Shown here piece by piece: positions 17,446 to 26,457 of a stretch of 64,000 bases of DNA. Both the position numbers and the translations under genes were made by a program. Source of the DNA: Bacteroidota bacterium (lineage in GTDB: Bacteria > Bacteroidota > Bacteroidia > Palsa-948); the NCBI GenBank assembly GCA_016195025.1, contig JACQAL010000018.1, positions 62,001 to 126,000 on the forward strand, read 5' to 3'. The notes below the pieces were generated by a model. That model was given only the letters and a program-made list of their open reading frames with translations, had not been told where the DNA came from and did no database searches. Every line of letters starts with the position of its first letter. The stretch's first letter is position 1.

Positions 17446-18026
17446 GTTTACTTAACATTTCTTTTCTCAACGAGGCAATCAATGAAGAAGAGTTAGTTCA
17501 GCCGAATGAAGTATTTAATCATGTTCGCCAGCGGTTGATTGAAAATATTTCTCAGGATGGAGGGAAGGATGGAATGGATGGCATCTTGATAAGTCTCAAG
17601 TCACAAGTTTCAAATTCCAAATCCCAAGAAAACAGCCAGGTTCAAATATCCTATGCGGCAGCGCACAATGCGCCTATACTTATTCGCAACGGAGAGTTAA
17701 CTGAATTAGAAGCGGACAAGATGCCTGTTGGCGCAGGAGATAATAAAGATTCTTTCACACATTATTCCCTCCCGCAAACTCCTCCCCTGACGGGGGAGGT
17801 TGGGAGGGGGCAAGGCATTCTGTATCTCTACACCGATGGCTTTGCCGACCAGTTTGGCGGACCTAAAGGAAAGAAGTTCAAATACAAACCGCTCAATGAT
17901 TTATTATCGGTAAACAGTTCCAAACCCATGGCGGAACAAAAACTTATTCTCGAAAAAACATTTGAGGATTGGAAAGGCAACTTAGAACAAGTGGATGATG
18001 TACTTATAATCGGTATAAAAGTTTAA
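17442..18026 (+). CDS. SpoIIE/PP2C phosphatase, 3' part after frameshift
   Basis: 194 residues beginning MSLLNISFLNEAINE, exactly where the SpoIIE domain should continue, and carrying the later motifs YAAAHNAPILIRNGELTELEADKMPVG, LYLYTDGFADQFGG and DDVLIIGIKV. The start overlaps the stop of the 5' part as ATGA, so translational coupling into a two-chain enzyme is conceivable, but a single missing base (real or an assembly error) is simpler. Two repeats are translated in surface loops: family A at 17592-17632 (SQVSNSKSQENSQVQ) and family D at 17780-17811 (TPPLTGEVGRGQG). Confidence 0.8.
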   Translation: MSLLNISFLNEAINEEELVQPNEVFNHVRQRLIENISQDGGKDGMDGILISLKSQVSNSKSQENSQVQISYAAAHNAPILIRNGELTELEADKMPVGAGDNKDSFTHYSLPQTPPLTGEVGRGQGILYLYTDGFADQFGGPKGKKFKYKPLNDLLSVNSSKPMAEQKLILEKTFEDWKGNLEQVDDVLIIGIKV

Positions 18027-18039
18027 ATGGTTGTGCGCT

Positions 18040-21000
18040 CTAATACGCCAGTATCGGGCTGAGCCACTTCTCCGCTTCTTCTACAGAAATATTTTTCCGC
18101 TTCGCGTAATCTTCCACCTGGTCTTTCTGAATTTTCCCTGTTCCGAAATAATAAGATTCAGGATGAGAAAAATATAATCCGCATACAGCAGCTGTCGGAA
18201 ACATCGCCATGCTTTCAGTCAAAATAATCCCTGTATTCTTTTCTGCTTCGAGTAAATCAAAAAGAGTTTTCTTCTCTGTATGATCCGGCTGCGCAGAGTA
18301 ACCCGGTGCAGGACGAATGCCCTGATATTTTTCCCGGATCAAATCTTCGTTGGAAATATTTTCATCTTTCGCGTAGCCCCATAATTCTTTTCTCACTTTC
18401 AAATGCATGAGTTCCGAAAATGCTTCCGCTAATCTGTCTGCAAGTGCCTTCAGCATGATGGAAGAATAATCATCGTGATTTTTTTCAAACTCTTTTAATT
18501 TTTTCTCTATGCCGATTCCGGTTGTAACGGCAAAGGCACCAATGAAATCATTTTCGGGTTTTACAAAATCAGATAGAGCAACATTTTTTTGTCCGCTTGG
18601 CTTTTTTGTCTGCTGACGGATGGTATGAAAAACAGTTTTATTTTTTGTTTCGCTCAAAACAATATCATCTCCCACCGCTTTAGCAGGGTAAAACCCGACA
18701 ACCGCATTTGCCTGAAGCCATTGCCCTTCAATAATTTTTTTCAGCATTGCTTGAGCGTCATTAAAAAGTGTTTTTGCTTCTGCTCCGCGTTCTTTGTCAT
18801 CAAATATCTTCGGGTAAGTTCCTTTCATTTCCCAGCTATGGAAAAACGGAGTCCAGTCAATAAACTTTGCTATTTCTTCGAGCGGATATTTTTTAAATGC
18901 TTTGTTCCCAATGAAACTCGGCTTTATAGAAATGGCAGAGCTATTCAGCGAAAATTTATTTTCTCTTGCCTTTTCAAGTGACAAATAAATATTCTGAGAG
19001 CCGGATTTTTTATTCTGCTCGCGGATTCTATCATATTCATCACGAACATTTTTAACAAAATCTTTTTGCATTGCTTTCGAAACCAGATTTCCTACAACAG
19101 GTACGCTTCGCGAAGCATCGTTCACATGCACCACGGGGAATTTATAGTTCGGTTCTATCTTCACTGCCGTATGAACCTTTGATGTTGTCGCACCGCCAAT
19201 GAGAAGCGGAATATCAAATCCCTGTCGCTCCATTTCTTTGGCAACATGCACCATTTCATCCAGCGATGGAGTGATGAGTCCGCTCAGTCCGATAATGTCT
19301 GCATTTTCTTTTTTTGCTGTCTCTAAAATTTTATCACATGGCACCATCACGCCCAGATCAATAATCTCATAGTTGTTGCAGGCAAGCACAACCCCCACAA
19401 TATTTTTTCCAATGTCGTGCACATCGCCTTTCACCGTAGCGAGAACAATTTTTCCTTTCTTTTCTCCTTTTGTTTTTTCCGCTTCAATGTAAGGAGTGAG
19501 ATGTGCAACGGCTTTTTTCATCACGCGCGCGCTCTTCACAACCTGCGGTAAAAACATTTTCCCGCTGCCAAATAAATCTCCAACCACTCCCATTCCGTTC
19601 ATCAGCGGTCCTTCAATGACTTCAATTGCTTTCGAACAATTTTTTCTCGCTTCTTCGGTATCCAATTCGATGTAATCTGTAATTCCTTTTACGAGTGAAT
19701 GCGTAAGTCGTTCCTGAACATTTCCCTTTCTCCATTCTTCATCCTTCGCGTCTTTTTGTTTTCCTTTTCCTTTTATTGTTTCGGCATACGTAACTAATTT
19801 CTCCGTGGCTTCTTCTTTTCTATCCAGCAAAACATCTTCAACTAACTCCAAAAGTTCTTTCGGAATTTCATCATACACCTGCAACTGTGAAGGATTCACA
19901 ATACCCATATCCATTCCTTCTTTGATAGCGTGATATAAAAACGCGGAGTGAATCGCTTCACGCACCAAATCATTTCCGCGAAACGAAAACGAAACATTGC
20001 TCACGCCTCCGCTGATTTTTGCAAAAGGAAGATTTTGTTTTATCCATTTTGTAGCACGGAAATAATCGAGCGCGTTTTTTCTATGCTCTTCCATTCCGGT
20101 TGCAACAGGAAAAATATTCGGGTCAAAGATTATATCCTGCGGAGGAAACTTCACCTGTTCTGTAAGAATTTTATACGCGCGTTCGCAAATCTGGATTCTC
20201 CGCTCGTAAGAATCGGCTTGCCCTTGTTCGTCAAATGCCATGACGACAGTTGCCGCGCCATACTTCTTAACAATTTTCGCCTGGCGGATAAATTCTTTTT
20301 CGCCTTCCTTCATCGAAATGGAATTCACGATTCCTTTTCCCTGAATGCATTTCAGTCCCGCTTCAATCGCGTGAAACTTGGACGAATCCACCATGATGGG
20401 TACTTTAGAAATATCCGGCTCACTCGCAATGAGGTTACAGAATTTTGTCATCGCTTCAATCGCATCCAGCATACCTTCGTCCATACAAATGTCAATCACC
20501 TGAGCACCGCCTTCGACTTGTTCGCGGGCAACAGTGAGCGCTTCATCATATTTTCCATCAAGAATAAGTTTTGCGAATTTGCGAGAGCCAGTAACATTTG
20601 TCCGTTCACCAACATTCATGAAATTAGAATCAGGGCGATACGTAACTGCTTCCAGTCCACTCAAACGCAAATAGGGTTCCACTTTCGGAATTTTTCTCGG
20701 AGGAGTTTTTTTTGCGTGCTGCGCAATGTGACGAATGTGATCGGGAGTAGTTCCGCAGCAGCCGCCAACAATATTGATAAATCCGCTATGAAGAAAATCA
20801 TCTATCTGATGACACATTGTTTCGGGCGTTTCATCGTATTCGCCAAACTGATTCGGCAATCCTGCATTCGGATAACAGGAAACAAAAAACGGAGCTTTCT
20901 CAGAAAGCTCTTCGAGATACGGTCTCATTTCTTTTGCTCCCAGCGCGCAGTTCAAACCCACGCTCAATAACTTCACATGCGAAACAGAATTCAGAAACGC

Positions 21001-21681
21001 TTCAACCGTTTGTCCTGACAAAGTTCTTCCGCTCGCGTCAGTAATCGTTCCCGAAACCATCACAGGAAGTTCAATATTTTTTTCTTCGAAAATATTTTGA
21101 ATCGCGAAGAGTGCTGCTTTTGCATTAAGCGTATCGAAAATAGTTTCAACTAAAATCAAATCAACTCCGCCATCAATTAAACCTCGTAACTGTTCTGAAT
21201 AGGTTTCAACCACTTCATCAAAAGTCACAGCGCGAAAACCCGGGTCGTTCACATTCGGGGAAAGAGAAAGAGTTTTGTTTGTAGGGCCGAGAGCACCAGC
21301 AACAAAACAGTTGGCAGTTGGCAGTCGGCAGTCGGCAAGAAATTCTGTAACAGCAGCACGTGCGATTTTCGCTGCTTCTAAATTAATTTCATACGCCAAA
21401 CTTTCCATCTTGTAATCTGCGAGAGAAATTTTCTGCGCGTTGAAAGTATTCGTCTCAATAATATCAGCGCCAGCTTTCAAATATTCGAGGTGAATGTTTT
21501 TGATAATATCAGGCTGAGTGAGAACGAGCAAATCGTTGTTACCTTTCAAATCAGATTTCCAATCGGCAAAACGTTTCCCGCGATAATCCGCTTCACTCAA
21601 CTTGTGCTGCTGAATCATCGTTCCCATTGCTCCGTCAATGACGAGAATGCGTTCGGTTAATATTTTTCTTATATCATTCAT
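18040..21681 (-). CDS. metH: Cobalamin-dependent methionine synthase
   Basis: 1,213 residues, the full length for MetH, which transfers methyl from methyl-tetrahydrofolate to homocysteine. ATG at 21681 is used; a TTG two codons earlier is less likely. Modules: homocysteine-binding ([28 protein letters not shown] with the zinc Cys), pterin-binding ([14 protein letters not shown]), cobalamin-binding ([17 protein letters not shown], with the cobalt-ligating His), and the activation domain ([15 protein letters not shown]). All are intact. A family B repeat is translated as [12 protein letters not shown] in the loop just before VAGALGPTN. It is controlled by a SAM-I riboswitch and terminator directly upstream. 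Confidence 0.97.
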   Translation of the reverse strand: MNDIRKILTERILVIDGAMGTMIQQHKLSEADYRGKRFADWKSDLKGNNDLLVLTQPDIIKNIHLEYLKAGADIIETNTFNAQKISLADYKMESLAYEINLEAAKIARAAVTEFLADCRLPTANCFVAGALGPTNKTLSLSPNVNDPGFRAVTFDEVVETYSEQLRGLIDGGVDLILVETIFDTLNAKAALFAIQNIFEEKNIELPVMVSGTITDASGRTLSGQTVEAFLNSVSHVKLLSVGLNCALGAKEMRPYLEELSEKAPFFVSCYPNAGLPNQFGEYDETPETMCHQIDDFLHSGFINIVGGCCGTTPDHIRHIAQHAKKTPPRKIPKVEPYLRLSGLEAVTYRPDSNFMNVGERTNVTGSRKFAKLILDGKYDEALTVAREQVEGGAQVIDICMDEGMLDAIEAMTKFCNLIASEPDISKVPIMVDSSKFHAIEAGLKCIQGKGIVNSISMKEGEKEFIRQAKIVKKYGAATVVMAFDEQGQADSYERRIQICERAYKILTEQVKFPPQDIIFDPNIFPVATGMEEHRKNALDYFRATKWIKQNLPFAKISGGVSNVSFSFRGNDLVREAIHSAFLYHAIKEGMDMGIVNPSQLQVYDEIPKELLELVEDVLLDRKEEATEKLVTYAETIKGKGKQKDAKDEEWRKGNVQERLTHSLVKGITDYIELDTEEARKNCSKAIEVIEGPLMNGMGVVGDLFGSGKMFLPQVVKSARVMKKAVAHLTPYIEAEKTKGEKKGKIVLATVKGDVHDIGKNIVGVVLACNNYEIIDLGVMVPCDKILETAKKENADIIGLSGLITPSLDEMVHVAKEMERQGFDIPLLIGGATTSKVHTAVKIEPNYKFPVVHVNDASRSVPVVGNLVSKAMQKDFVKNVRDEYDRIREQNKKSGSQNIYLSLEKARENKFSLNSSAISIKPSFIGNKAFKKYPLEEIAKFIDWTPFFHSWEMKGTYPKIFDDKERGAEAKTLFNDAQAMLKKIIEGQWLQANAVVGFYPAKAVGDDIVLSETKNKTVFHTIRQQTKKPSGQKNVALSDFVKPENDFIGAFAVTTGIGIEKKLKEFEKNHDDYSSIMLKALADRLAEAFSELMHLKVRKELWGYAKDENISNEDLIREKYQGIRPAPGYSAQPDHTEKKTLFDLLEAEKNTGIILTESMAMFPTAAVCGLYFSHPESYYFGTGKIQKDQVEDYAKRKNISVEEAEKWLSPILAY
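21308..21340. repeat. Repeat family B copy translated within metH
   Basis: Four TTGGCAGT/TCGGCAGT units lie in frame in the homocysteine-binding domain, in a loop that is variable among MetH proteins. The reading frame and flanking motifs are undisturbed. Confidence 0.75.
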
Positions 21682-21685
21682 GTTC

Positions 21686-21720
21686 AAAAAAAAATCTCCA
21701 CTGGTTTGTCAGAGGAGATT
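21686..21720 (-). terminator. Riboswitch-linked intrinsic terminator
   Basis: On the minus strand, AATCTCC and GGAGATT form a stem followed by a long T-run ending five bases before the metH ATG. It is the expression platform of the upstream SAM-I aptamer. Confidence 0.88.
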
Positions 21721-21746
21721 ATAATATTTTGTTTTATAATTTCTGA

Positions 21747-21839
21747 CTTATCTTTCTACGATTTGGCACCGTTTTCCCGATAAATCGGGACTGGTTGTCA
21801 AGGCTTCATCGGGCGTCTCCCTCTGCCTTTCGTGATAAG
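21747..21839 (-). promoter_or_regulatory. SAM-I (S-box) riboswitch controlling metH
   Basis: Read on the minus strand: CTTATC at the 5' side of P1, GAGGGA, CCCGATGAAGCC (kink-turn region), CAACC, a P3 hairpin, GGTGCCAAATC and AAAGATAAG closing P1. These are the conserved S-box elements in order. With the terminator downstream, it should switch metH off when S-adenosylmethionine is abundant. The P3 extension is the palindrome TCCCGATTTATCGGGA, which resembles repeat family E found elsewhere in the window. P4 is short. Confidence 0.92.
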
Positions 21840-21859
21840 TAATTAAAAAGAAAGTTATG

Positions 21860-21889
21860 CAAATATACACAAGAGAAACGAATGGGCAA
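21860..21889 (-). promoter_or_regulatory. metH promoter (TTG-N19-TATATTTG)
   Basis: On the minus strand a TTG (21889-21887) is followed by 19 bases and TATATTTG (21867-21860), a perfect match to the Bacteroidota sigma consensus. Transcription would start about 15 bases before the riboswitch. Confidence 0.75.
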
Positions 21890-21892
21890 AAA

Positions 21893-22150
21893 TCACTTTT
21901 TTACCCGCATGAATTTGCTTTTCACAAAATCAACAATCTGTTTGCGGAAAAAAAATCCAAGAAGAAGATAAGGCATAGCAAGGAGATAAAGAATTCCTGT
22001 ATTAAGTTTTTTCCCGACAGTTCCTGTATTTGCACCGTCAGTTGCAATTTTTCGGCACATGGAACATTGAGCGATGGAATCATCAGCAAGAATAACTACA
22101 AGAACAATTATGCCAAGTATTATCAGCAGATATGTCCATTTGAATTTCAT
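21893..22150 (-). CDS. Small membrane protein with a CSMC motif
   Basis: 85 residues with two hydrophobic segments (YLLIILGIIVLVVILA and ILYLLAMPYLLLGFFF) separated by DDSIAQCSMCRKIATDGANTG, which would lie in the periplasm. The CxxC pair could bind a metal or undergo thiol chemistry. It follows the SCO and DUF420 genes by 21 bases on the same strand, so a role in cytochrome oxidase assembly is plausible. I do not recognise a named family. Confidence 0.65.
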   Translation of the reverse strand: MKFKWTYLLIILGIIVLVVILADDSIAQCSMCRKIATDGANTGTVGKKLNTGILYLLAMPYLLLGFFFRKQIVDFVKSKFMRVKK

Positions 22151-22171
22151 TAATCAAATATAAGAAGAAAA

Positions 22172-22696
22172 CTATTGAGGATAATACGGTGAAATCATAA
22201 AGTAAACAACCACTCCTGTGATGGTGACATAGAGCCAAATCGGATAACTCCAGCGGACAATTCTTCTGTGCTGCGGAACTTTCATATTCAATCCGAAATA
22301 AAATGACATTAATATGAAAGGAAGAATCAGCGCGGCAAGAAAAATATGTGTGAGCAAAATGAATAAATAAATTGGACGCAAATTATTTTCAGCAGGGAAT
22401 TTTGTTTCTTCAGAAAAGAAATGATAGAGAATGTATGAAACCAAAAACAGACATGAAAGAAAAAATGCTGTGATGTTTATTTTTTTGTGTGTTGAAATTT
22501 TTTTCTGTTTGATAAAATACAATGAAGCAAGAAGAAGGACCGAACAAGTTCCGTTCAGCGTTGCATTCAAGGGAGCAAGATATTTTACAAAGTCAGGGAC
22601 ATAATCCGGTTTTGGAATTATATTGAGGATTACTACGACTGCAAATACGACAAAGGAAATAATTATGCTCAGTATGAAAAATTTTTTGTCATTCAT
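22172..22696 (-). CDS. DUF420 membrane protein (oxidase cluster)
   Basis: 174 residues with about five transmembrane helices. The pattern APLNATLNGTCSVLLLASLYFIKQKK, HKKINITAFFLSCLFLVSYILYH and THIFLAALILPF...HRRIVRWSYPIWLYVTITGVVVYFM is that of DUF420, a family found with cytochrome oxidase and SCO genes. It probably helps assemble the oxidase copper or heme site; biochemical proof is lacking. Two bases separate it from the SCO gene, so they are co-transcribed. Confidence 0.85.
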   Translation of the reverse strand: MNDKKFFILSIIISFVVFAVVVILNIIPKPDYVPDFVKYLAPLNATLNGTCSVLLLASLYFIKQKKISTHKKINITAFFLSCLFLVSYILYHFFSEETKFPAENNLRPIYLFILLTHIFLAALILPFILMSFYFGLNMKVPQHRRIVRWSYPIWLYVTITGVVVYFMISPYYPQ

Positions 22697-22698
22697 AG

Positions 22699-23391
22699 TT
22701 AATGTTTTTGATAAAGTTGAGGTTTCCCGTTTTTCGCTTCGTATTCAGCGCCAAGAATTTTTATATCGTTGATTAATTTATTTACTGCGGTTGTATCTGT
22801 TCCATCATAATAGCCGCGAATTCTTTTTTCTTTATCCACCAGCACAAATAGTTCGCTGTGCAGAAATCCGCCAGGCGCGCGCGGGTCTTCATCTACGGCA
22901 AGTTTATAGCCGTCAACTCCAATATCGTAAATATCTTTTTTATTTCCTGTAACAAGCGACCATTTTTTTGAATCTGCATGAACGAGTTCAGAATATTTTT
23001 TAAGAACCGGAACACTGTCGTGAACCGGATTTACGCTATGAGAAATAATTCTGAAGTCAGAATTTTTCTGCGTAACCACATTTACTTTTTCCAAGTTGAA
23101 CATCATCTTCGGGCAAATGGTGGGACAAGTTGTGAAAAAGAAATCAGCCACATATATTTTATTTTCAAATTTCTTTTCTGTAATAGTATCTCCATCCTGG
23201 TCAATGAATCTGAATGGAGGAATGGTATGATAAACGGTATCTGTTTTTTCTTTTCCGTCAACAACAATTGTCTTTACATCTTCAGGATAAAAAATTGGCA
23301 GGTGCATCATGTGATGTTTTCCGGAGGAGAAAAAAACATAAACCAGCGCGGGAAGCAAAAGAATAACAAGAAGCAAAATAGTTTTTTTCAT
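22699..23391 (-). CDS. SCO1/SenC copper-delivery protein
   Basis: 230 residues with an N-terminal membrane anchor (ILLLVILLLPALVYVFF) and a thioredoxin fold. The copper site is complete: CPTIC (CxxxC) in ADFFFTTCPTICPKMM and the distal His in GGFLHSELFVLVDKEKRI. SCO proteins deliver copper to, or reduce, the CuA site of cytochrome oxidase subunit II. It is the first gene of the SCO / DUF420 / CSMC cluster, with 133 repeat-containing bases separating it from the oxidase subunit genes. Confidence 0.93.
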   Translation of the reverse strand: MKKTILLLVILLLPALVYVFFSSGKHHMMHLPIFYPEDVKTIVVDGKEKTDTVYHTIPPFRFIDQDGDTITEKKFENKIYVADFFFTTCPTICPKMMFNLEKVNVVTQKNSDFRIISHSVNPVHDSVPVLKKYSELVHADSKKWSLVTGNKKDIYDIGVDGYKLAVDEDPRAPGGFLHSELFVLVDKEKRIRGYYDGTDTTAVNKLINDIKILGAEYEAKNGKPQLYQKH

Positions 23392-23399
23392 ACTTCAAA

Positions 23400-23465
23400 T
23401 CAGCGAATCCCGATAGCTACCGGGACGAATCTATACGAATATACGAAAGAGAAATACAGAAAGGA
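23400..23465. repeat. Repeats E and C between SCO and oxidase subunit IV genes
   Basis: CCCGATAGCTACCGGGA (family E-type palindrome) is directly followed by cgaat/cgaaa-rich sequence of family C (CTATACGAATATACGAAAG). Confidence 0.6.
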
Positions 23466-23524
23466 TAGAAAATAAAAATGAAAAATAATTTTCGCAATGT
23501 TCGTAACCTTTTGTTTTTCGAAGA

Positions 23525-23950
23525 TTACTCGTGAGCCGTTTCTTCTGTCTGCTGCATTTGCTTAATAGGGTCAAGCAAATCGCGGAAGCCCTGCGAATAA
23601 CTTCCTTCCGTGATGGCAGTCATATATATAAGGTAGACAACAAACAACGCATACGGGCCAAGAATTGCCCAGCGGAGCCATTTGCTTTCATCGCCAAGAT
23701 GCATGAACGCCATCACGATGTAGCCCGCTTTCACAAGCGTGAATGTGACGAAGAAAATTATCAAGTATGTTTTTGAAATGTGCATGGATTCGTGAATGGA
23801 TTTCCATTTCCAGCCGACAAAAAGTTCGATGAGCGTTACAACCAATAAAAGCCAGAACACCTGCATGAGATGTTTTCTTACGCCAACGCCTGCATCTGCA
23901 TCGTGCTGCGCGATGCGTTCATAATCGGGAAAGCCATCTTGAAATTCCAT
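23525..23950 (-). CDS. Cytochrome c oxidase subunit IV-type protein
   Basis: 141 residues with three transmembrane helices: VFWLLLVVTLIELFVGW, TYLIIFFVTFTLVKAGYIVMAFMHLGDE and WAILGPYALFVVYLIYM. The MAFMHLGDE motif is typical of the prokaryotic caa3-type subunit IV. This small subunit stabilises the heme-copper oxidase. It lies 19 bases after the cox3 gene upstream on the same strand. Confidence 0.9.
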   Translation of the reverse strand: MEFQDGFPDYERIAQHDADAGVGVRKHLMQVFWLLLVVTLIELFVGWKWKSIHESMHISKTYLIIFFVTFTLVKAGYIVMAFMHLGDESKWLRWAILGPYALFVVYLIYMTAITEGSYSQGFRDLLDPIKQMQQTEETAHE

Positions 23951-23969
23951 AAATTATTTTTTATAATGT

Positions 23970-24686
23970 TTAGAGTAAATAAAAAAATGTGAACACGAAC
24001 ACCCAAACCAAATCCACGAAGTGCCAGTACAATCCTGTCTTCTCCACCCATTCATAATGTCCGCGCTTTTCGAAAACACCATTGTATGCCATCAGGAAAG
24101 TAACGATGTTAATCACTACTCCGCTGAAAACGTGAAAGCCGTGAAAGCCCGTCACACCAAAAAAGAAATTTGCGTAGTGTGGTGTTACGGAATATTCATT
24201 GTAGTGAAGATTGGCTCCGCGAAAAACCTGTTCAACCCATTGTCCGTCTACTAACATCCACCTGTAAGCACCGTGTTCGGAGCCATTGATAAAAATTGAC
24301 CACTCCCAAACCTGCGAGAGAAGAAAAATTAATCCGCCAACAATGGTGAGCCCAAGCCAGAGAAGAACTGCTTTTTTATCGCAGCGATGACCGGCTTCCA
24401 CAGCGAGCACCATGGTAACAGAACTTAAAATCAAATCGAAAGTCATCCATCCCACATAGACAAGTGGAAGGTGCGCGTGCGTGAACGGAAAATGCGTGAA
24501 CACATCAGTGGAAGCGGGCCAAATGTCGGCATATTTATGGCGAAAAAATCCGAGCGCAACCAAAAGTCCGGAAAAAGTCAGCGCGTCTGAAATCAAAAAG
24601 AACCACATGAACATTTTTCCCGAACTGATTCCCATCGGAGAAGTTCCACCTCCCCATCCTTGCGGTTTTGCTATTGCATGCGACAT
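23970..24686 (-). CDS. Cytochrome c oxidase subunit III, long form
   Basis: 238 residues, seven-helix subunit III pattern: GKMFMWFFLISDALTFSGLL, DLILSSVTMVLAVEAGHR, LLWLGLTIVGGLIFLLSQVWEW and the C-terminal signature FFFGVTGFHGFHVFSGVV...YWHFVDLVWVFVFTFFYLL. Subunit III supports proton uptake and protects the active-site subunit I. Bacteroidota often carry two tandem cox3 genes, as here. Subunits I and II are not in this window. Confidence 0.93.
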   Translation of the reverse strand: MSHAIAKPQGWGGGTSPMGISSGKMFMWFFLISDALTFSGLLVALGFFRHKYADIWPASTDVFTHFPFTHAHLPLVYVGWMTFDLILSSVTMVLAVEAGHRCDKKAVLLWLGLTIVGGLIFLLSQVWEWSIFINGSEHGAYRWMLVDGQWVEQVFRGANLHYNEYSVTPHYANFFFGVTGFHGFHVFSGVVINIVTFLMAYNGVFEKRGHYEWVEKTGLYWHFVDLVWVFVFTFFYLL

Positions 24687-24818
24687 AAAAAATTTAGAGT
24701 TTAAATATTTTATCTACTAATTTACTAATCGCTACTAATGTACTAATGACAGCCACTTTCATTTCGTATTTTTCGTACCGTTTCGTTTTTCCTCCGAAGG
24801 AGTCCCTTCGGGAGAAGA
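24687..24818. repeat. Three repeat families abutted between the two cox3 genes
   Basis: Within 132 bases are CTACTAAT/TACTAAT units (24713-24747), the inverted 25-base copy of family C (24762-24786), and a CTCCGAAGGAG / TCCCTTCGGGA double hairpin (24791-24812). I see no promoter box of the TAnnTTTG type. Confidence 0.7.
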
Positions 24819-25397
24819 TTACCGAGCAAAGTATAAGAACAAAAACAAATACACCCAGAGCAAATCAAGAAAGTGCCAAAAAATAGAAGCCAGTTGCAAA
24901 CCTAATAAATTTTTTGAATGATATATTTCCCGGAAAGATTTTATACAAACAAATATTAACATACCGATTCCTCCTGTCAAATGTACAAGATGTGCGCCTG
25001 AAATTACATAAAGGAAAGAGCCCGCAGGATTGCTTCCCTGTCCACCGATAAAAATTCCCTGCGCAACCAATGCTTTCCATGCGAGGAACTGGCAAACTAT
25101 AAAAGTGAATCCGAGAAAAAGTGTGAGAAGCATTCCCAGTTTTACTCCGGAGAAATTATCTTTCTTCGCAGATTGATAAGCAAAAATCATGGTGAAACTG
25201 CTTGCAATAATTACAACAGTGCTCACATAAAAAATTTTTGGAAGTTCAAACGTAAGCCACCCCGGATCTCCTCTTCGCACCATGTAAGCGCTCGTGAGTC
25301 CGCCAAAAATCATGCACATGGAGATAATGGCAAGCCACATCATCGGCTTGTAAGAGCGTTGGCGAATAGATTCTTTTTCTTCTGTGGAAATTTCCAT
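24819..25397 (-). CDS. Cytochrome c oxidase subunit III, short form
   Basis: 192 residues, five-helix subunit III: MWLAIISMCMIFGGLTSAYMVRRGDPGW, VSTVVIIASSFTMIFAYQSAKK, GFTFIVCQFLAWKALV, VISGAHLVHLTGGIGMLIF and FWHFLDLLWVYLFLFLYFAR. It pairs with the longer cox3 gene that follows it on the minus strand. The ATG at 25397 follows a 98-base repeat-rich gap from ctaB. Confidence 0.92.
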   Translation of the reverse strand: MEISTEEKESIRQRSYKPMMWLAIISMCMIFGGLTSAYMVRRGDPGWLTFELPKIFYVSTVVIIASSFTMIFAYQSAKKDNFSGVKLGMLLTLFLGFTFIVCQFLAWKALVAQGIFIGGQGSNPAGSFLYVISGAHLVHLTGGIGMLIFVCIKSFREIYHSKNLLGLQLASIFWHFLDLLWVYLFLFLYFAR

Positions 25398-25402
25398 ATA
25401 CT

Positions 25403-25490
25403 ATAAATGGAAGGATAGAAGGGTGGAATAATGGAAGAACATGGGCTGTTGACCAACCTTCCAACTTTCCACTATTCCATTCTTCCTTTC
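25403..25490. repeat. Repeat family H, inverted pair
   Basis: ATGGAAGGATAGAAGGGTGG and GAATAATGGAAGAAC are followed by CCAACCTTCCAACTTTCC and ATTCCATTCTTCC, giving an imperfect inverted repeat that fills the ctaB-cox3 gap. Confidence 0.65.
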
Positions 25491-25495
25491 TTTTT

Positions 25496-26395
25496 TCATC
25501 CTAACAAAATTGCAAGTTGAACAATGGGTAAGTATGCAAACGAGCCGAACATTACTTCACGGGCAGATTTAATGGAACAATCTCTGTACAATTTAATGGA
25601 CTGATAGAAAAAAATAATTCCGCAGATTGAAATAATCAGCGGAGCAAAAAAAGTTGCCGTCATTTTAAACAGCACGGGAATCATGCTGATGAGAAGAAGA
25701 AACAAAGTGTAAATCAAAATCTGGAATGCGCTTGCTTTATCTCTTCCTTTCGAAGGGAGCAAATGAAACCCTGCTTTTTGATAATCATCGTGCATCACCC
25801 ATGCGATTGCCCAGAAGTGCGGGAACTGCCAAACAAACTGAATCGCAAACAAAACTAATCCTGCAAATGGCATGTGCCCGAAATTTTCTGTTGCAGCAAT
25901 GGCTCCAAGCAGCGGAGGAAATGCTCCGGGGAATGCTCCGACCAAAACAGCGAATGCAGTTTTTCTTTTCAGCGGAGTATACGCAAAAACATAAAGTGTA
26001 ATTGAAAGCGCGCTGAGCAAACTGCTGAGCGGATTCAGAAAAAACCAGAGAATAATTAGTCCTGCAATTCCGATTACTGAAGCGAAAATAATTCCTTCGT
26101 TCACCGTCATTCTTTCCTGCGGAAGCGGGCGCATCATCGTGCGCTCCATAATTTTGTCGAAATTTCTTTCGATAATCTGATTGAAACCATTTGCTGAACC
26201 GGTTACTAAAAATCCCGCAAGCGTTAACCATCCCACTTTTGCCCAGTCAATACTTCCGTTTGAAATCAATACAAAACCAATCACTGCGGAAAAAACAACA
26301 AGCGAACTCAAACGCAGTTTGATAAACATAGCGTAATCCGTTATTTTGGAATTGGAAGTTGGCTGAGCGATGGTCTGGGACGAATTACTTTGCAC
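25496..26395 (-). CDS. ctaB: Protoheme IX farnesyltransferase (heme O synthase)
   Basis: 299 residues with about nine transmembrane helices of the UbiA superfamily. The prenyl-diphosphate site is NGFNQIIERNFDKIMERTMMRPLP (the ND/NxxxDxxxD-type motif), followed by FAYTPLKRKTAFAVLVGAFPGAFPPLLGAIAA and FAIQFVWQFPHFWAIAWVMHDDYQKAG. It makes heme O for the oxidase. The likely start is a GTG at 26395; the first ATG, 22 codons later, would also leave the domain nearly intact. Its position before the two cox3 genes fits the usual oxidase assembly cluster. Confidence 0.93.
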   Translation of the reverse strand: MQSNSSQTIAQPTSNSKITDYAMFIKLRLSSLVVFSAVIGFVLISNGSIDWAKVGWLTLAGFLVTGSANGFNQIIERNFDKIMERTMMRPLPQERMTVNEGIIFASVIGIAGLIILWFFLNPLSSLLSALSITLYVFAYTPLKRKTAFAVLVGAFPGAFPPLLGAIAATENFGHMPFAGLVLFAIQFVWQFPHFWAIAWVMHDDYQKAGFHLLPSKGRDKASAFQILIYTLFLLLISMIPVLFKMTATFFAPLIISICGIIFFYQSIKLYRDCSIKSAREVMFGSFAYLPIVQLAILLG

Positions 26396-26457
26396 AAATT
26401 TTTTTTAACGGCTCGAATATACAAAACTTGTTTTATAGAGGAGAGGAAAAGGAAAAT

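Noticed and set aside
19948-20970. 340-codon plus-strand ORF opposite metH
   Set aside because: It lies wholly antisense to a full-length conserved gene and shows no family motif.
26330-26395. Family A/B insertion in the ctaB N-terminus (QPTSNSK)
   Set aside because: The match to TTGGAAGTTGGC is too short and could be chance.
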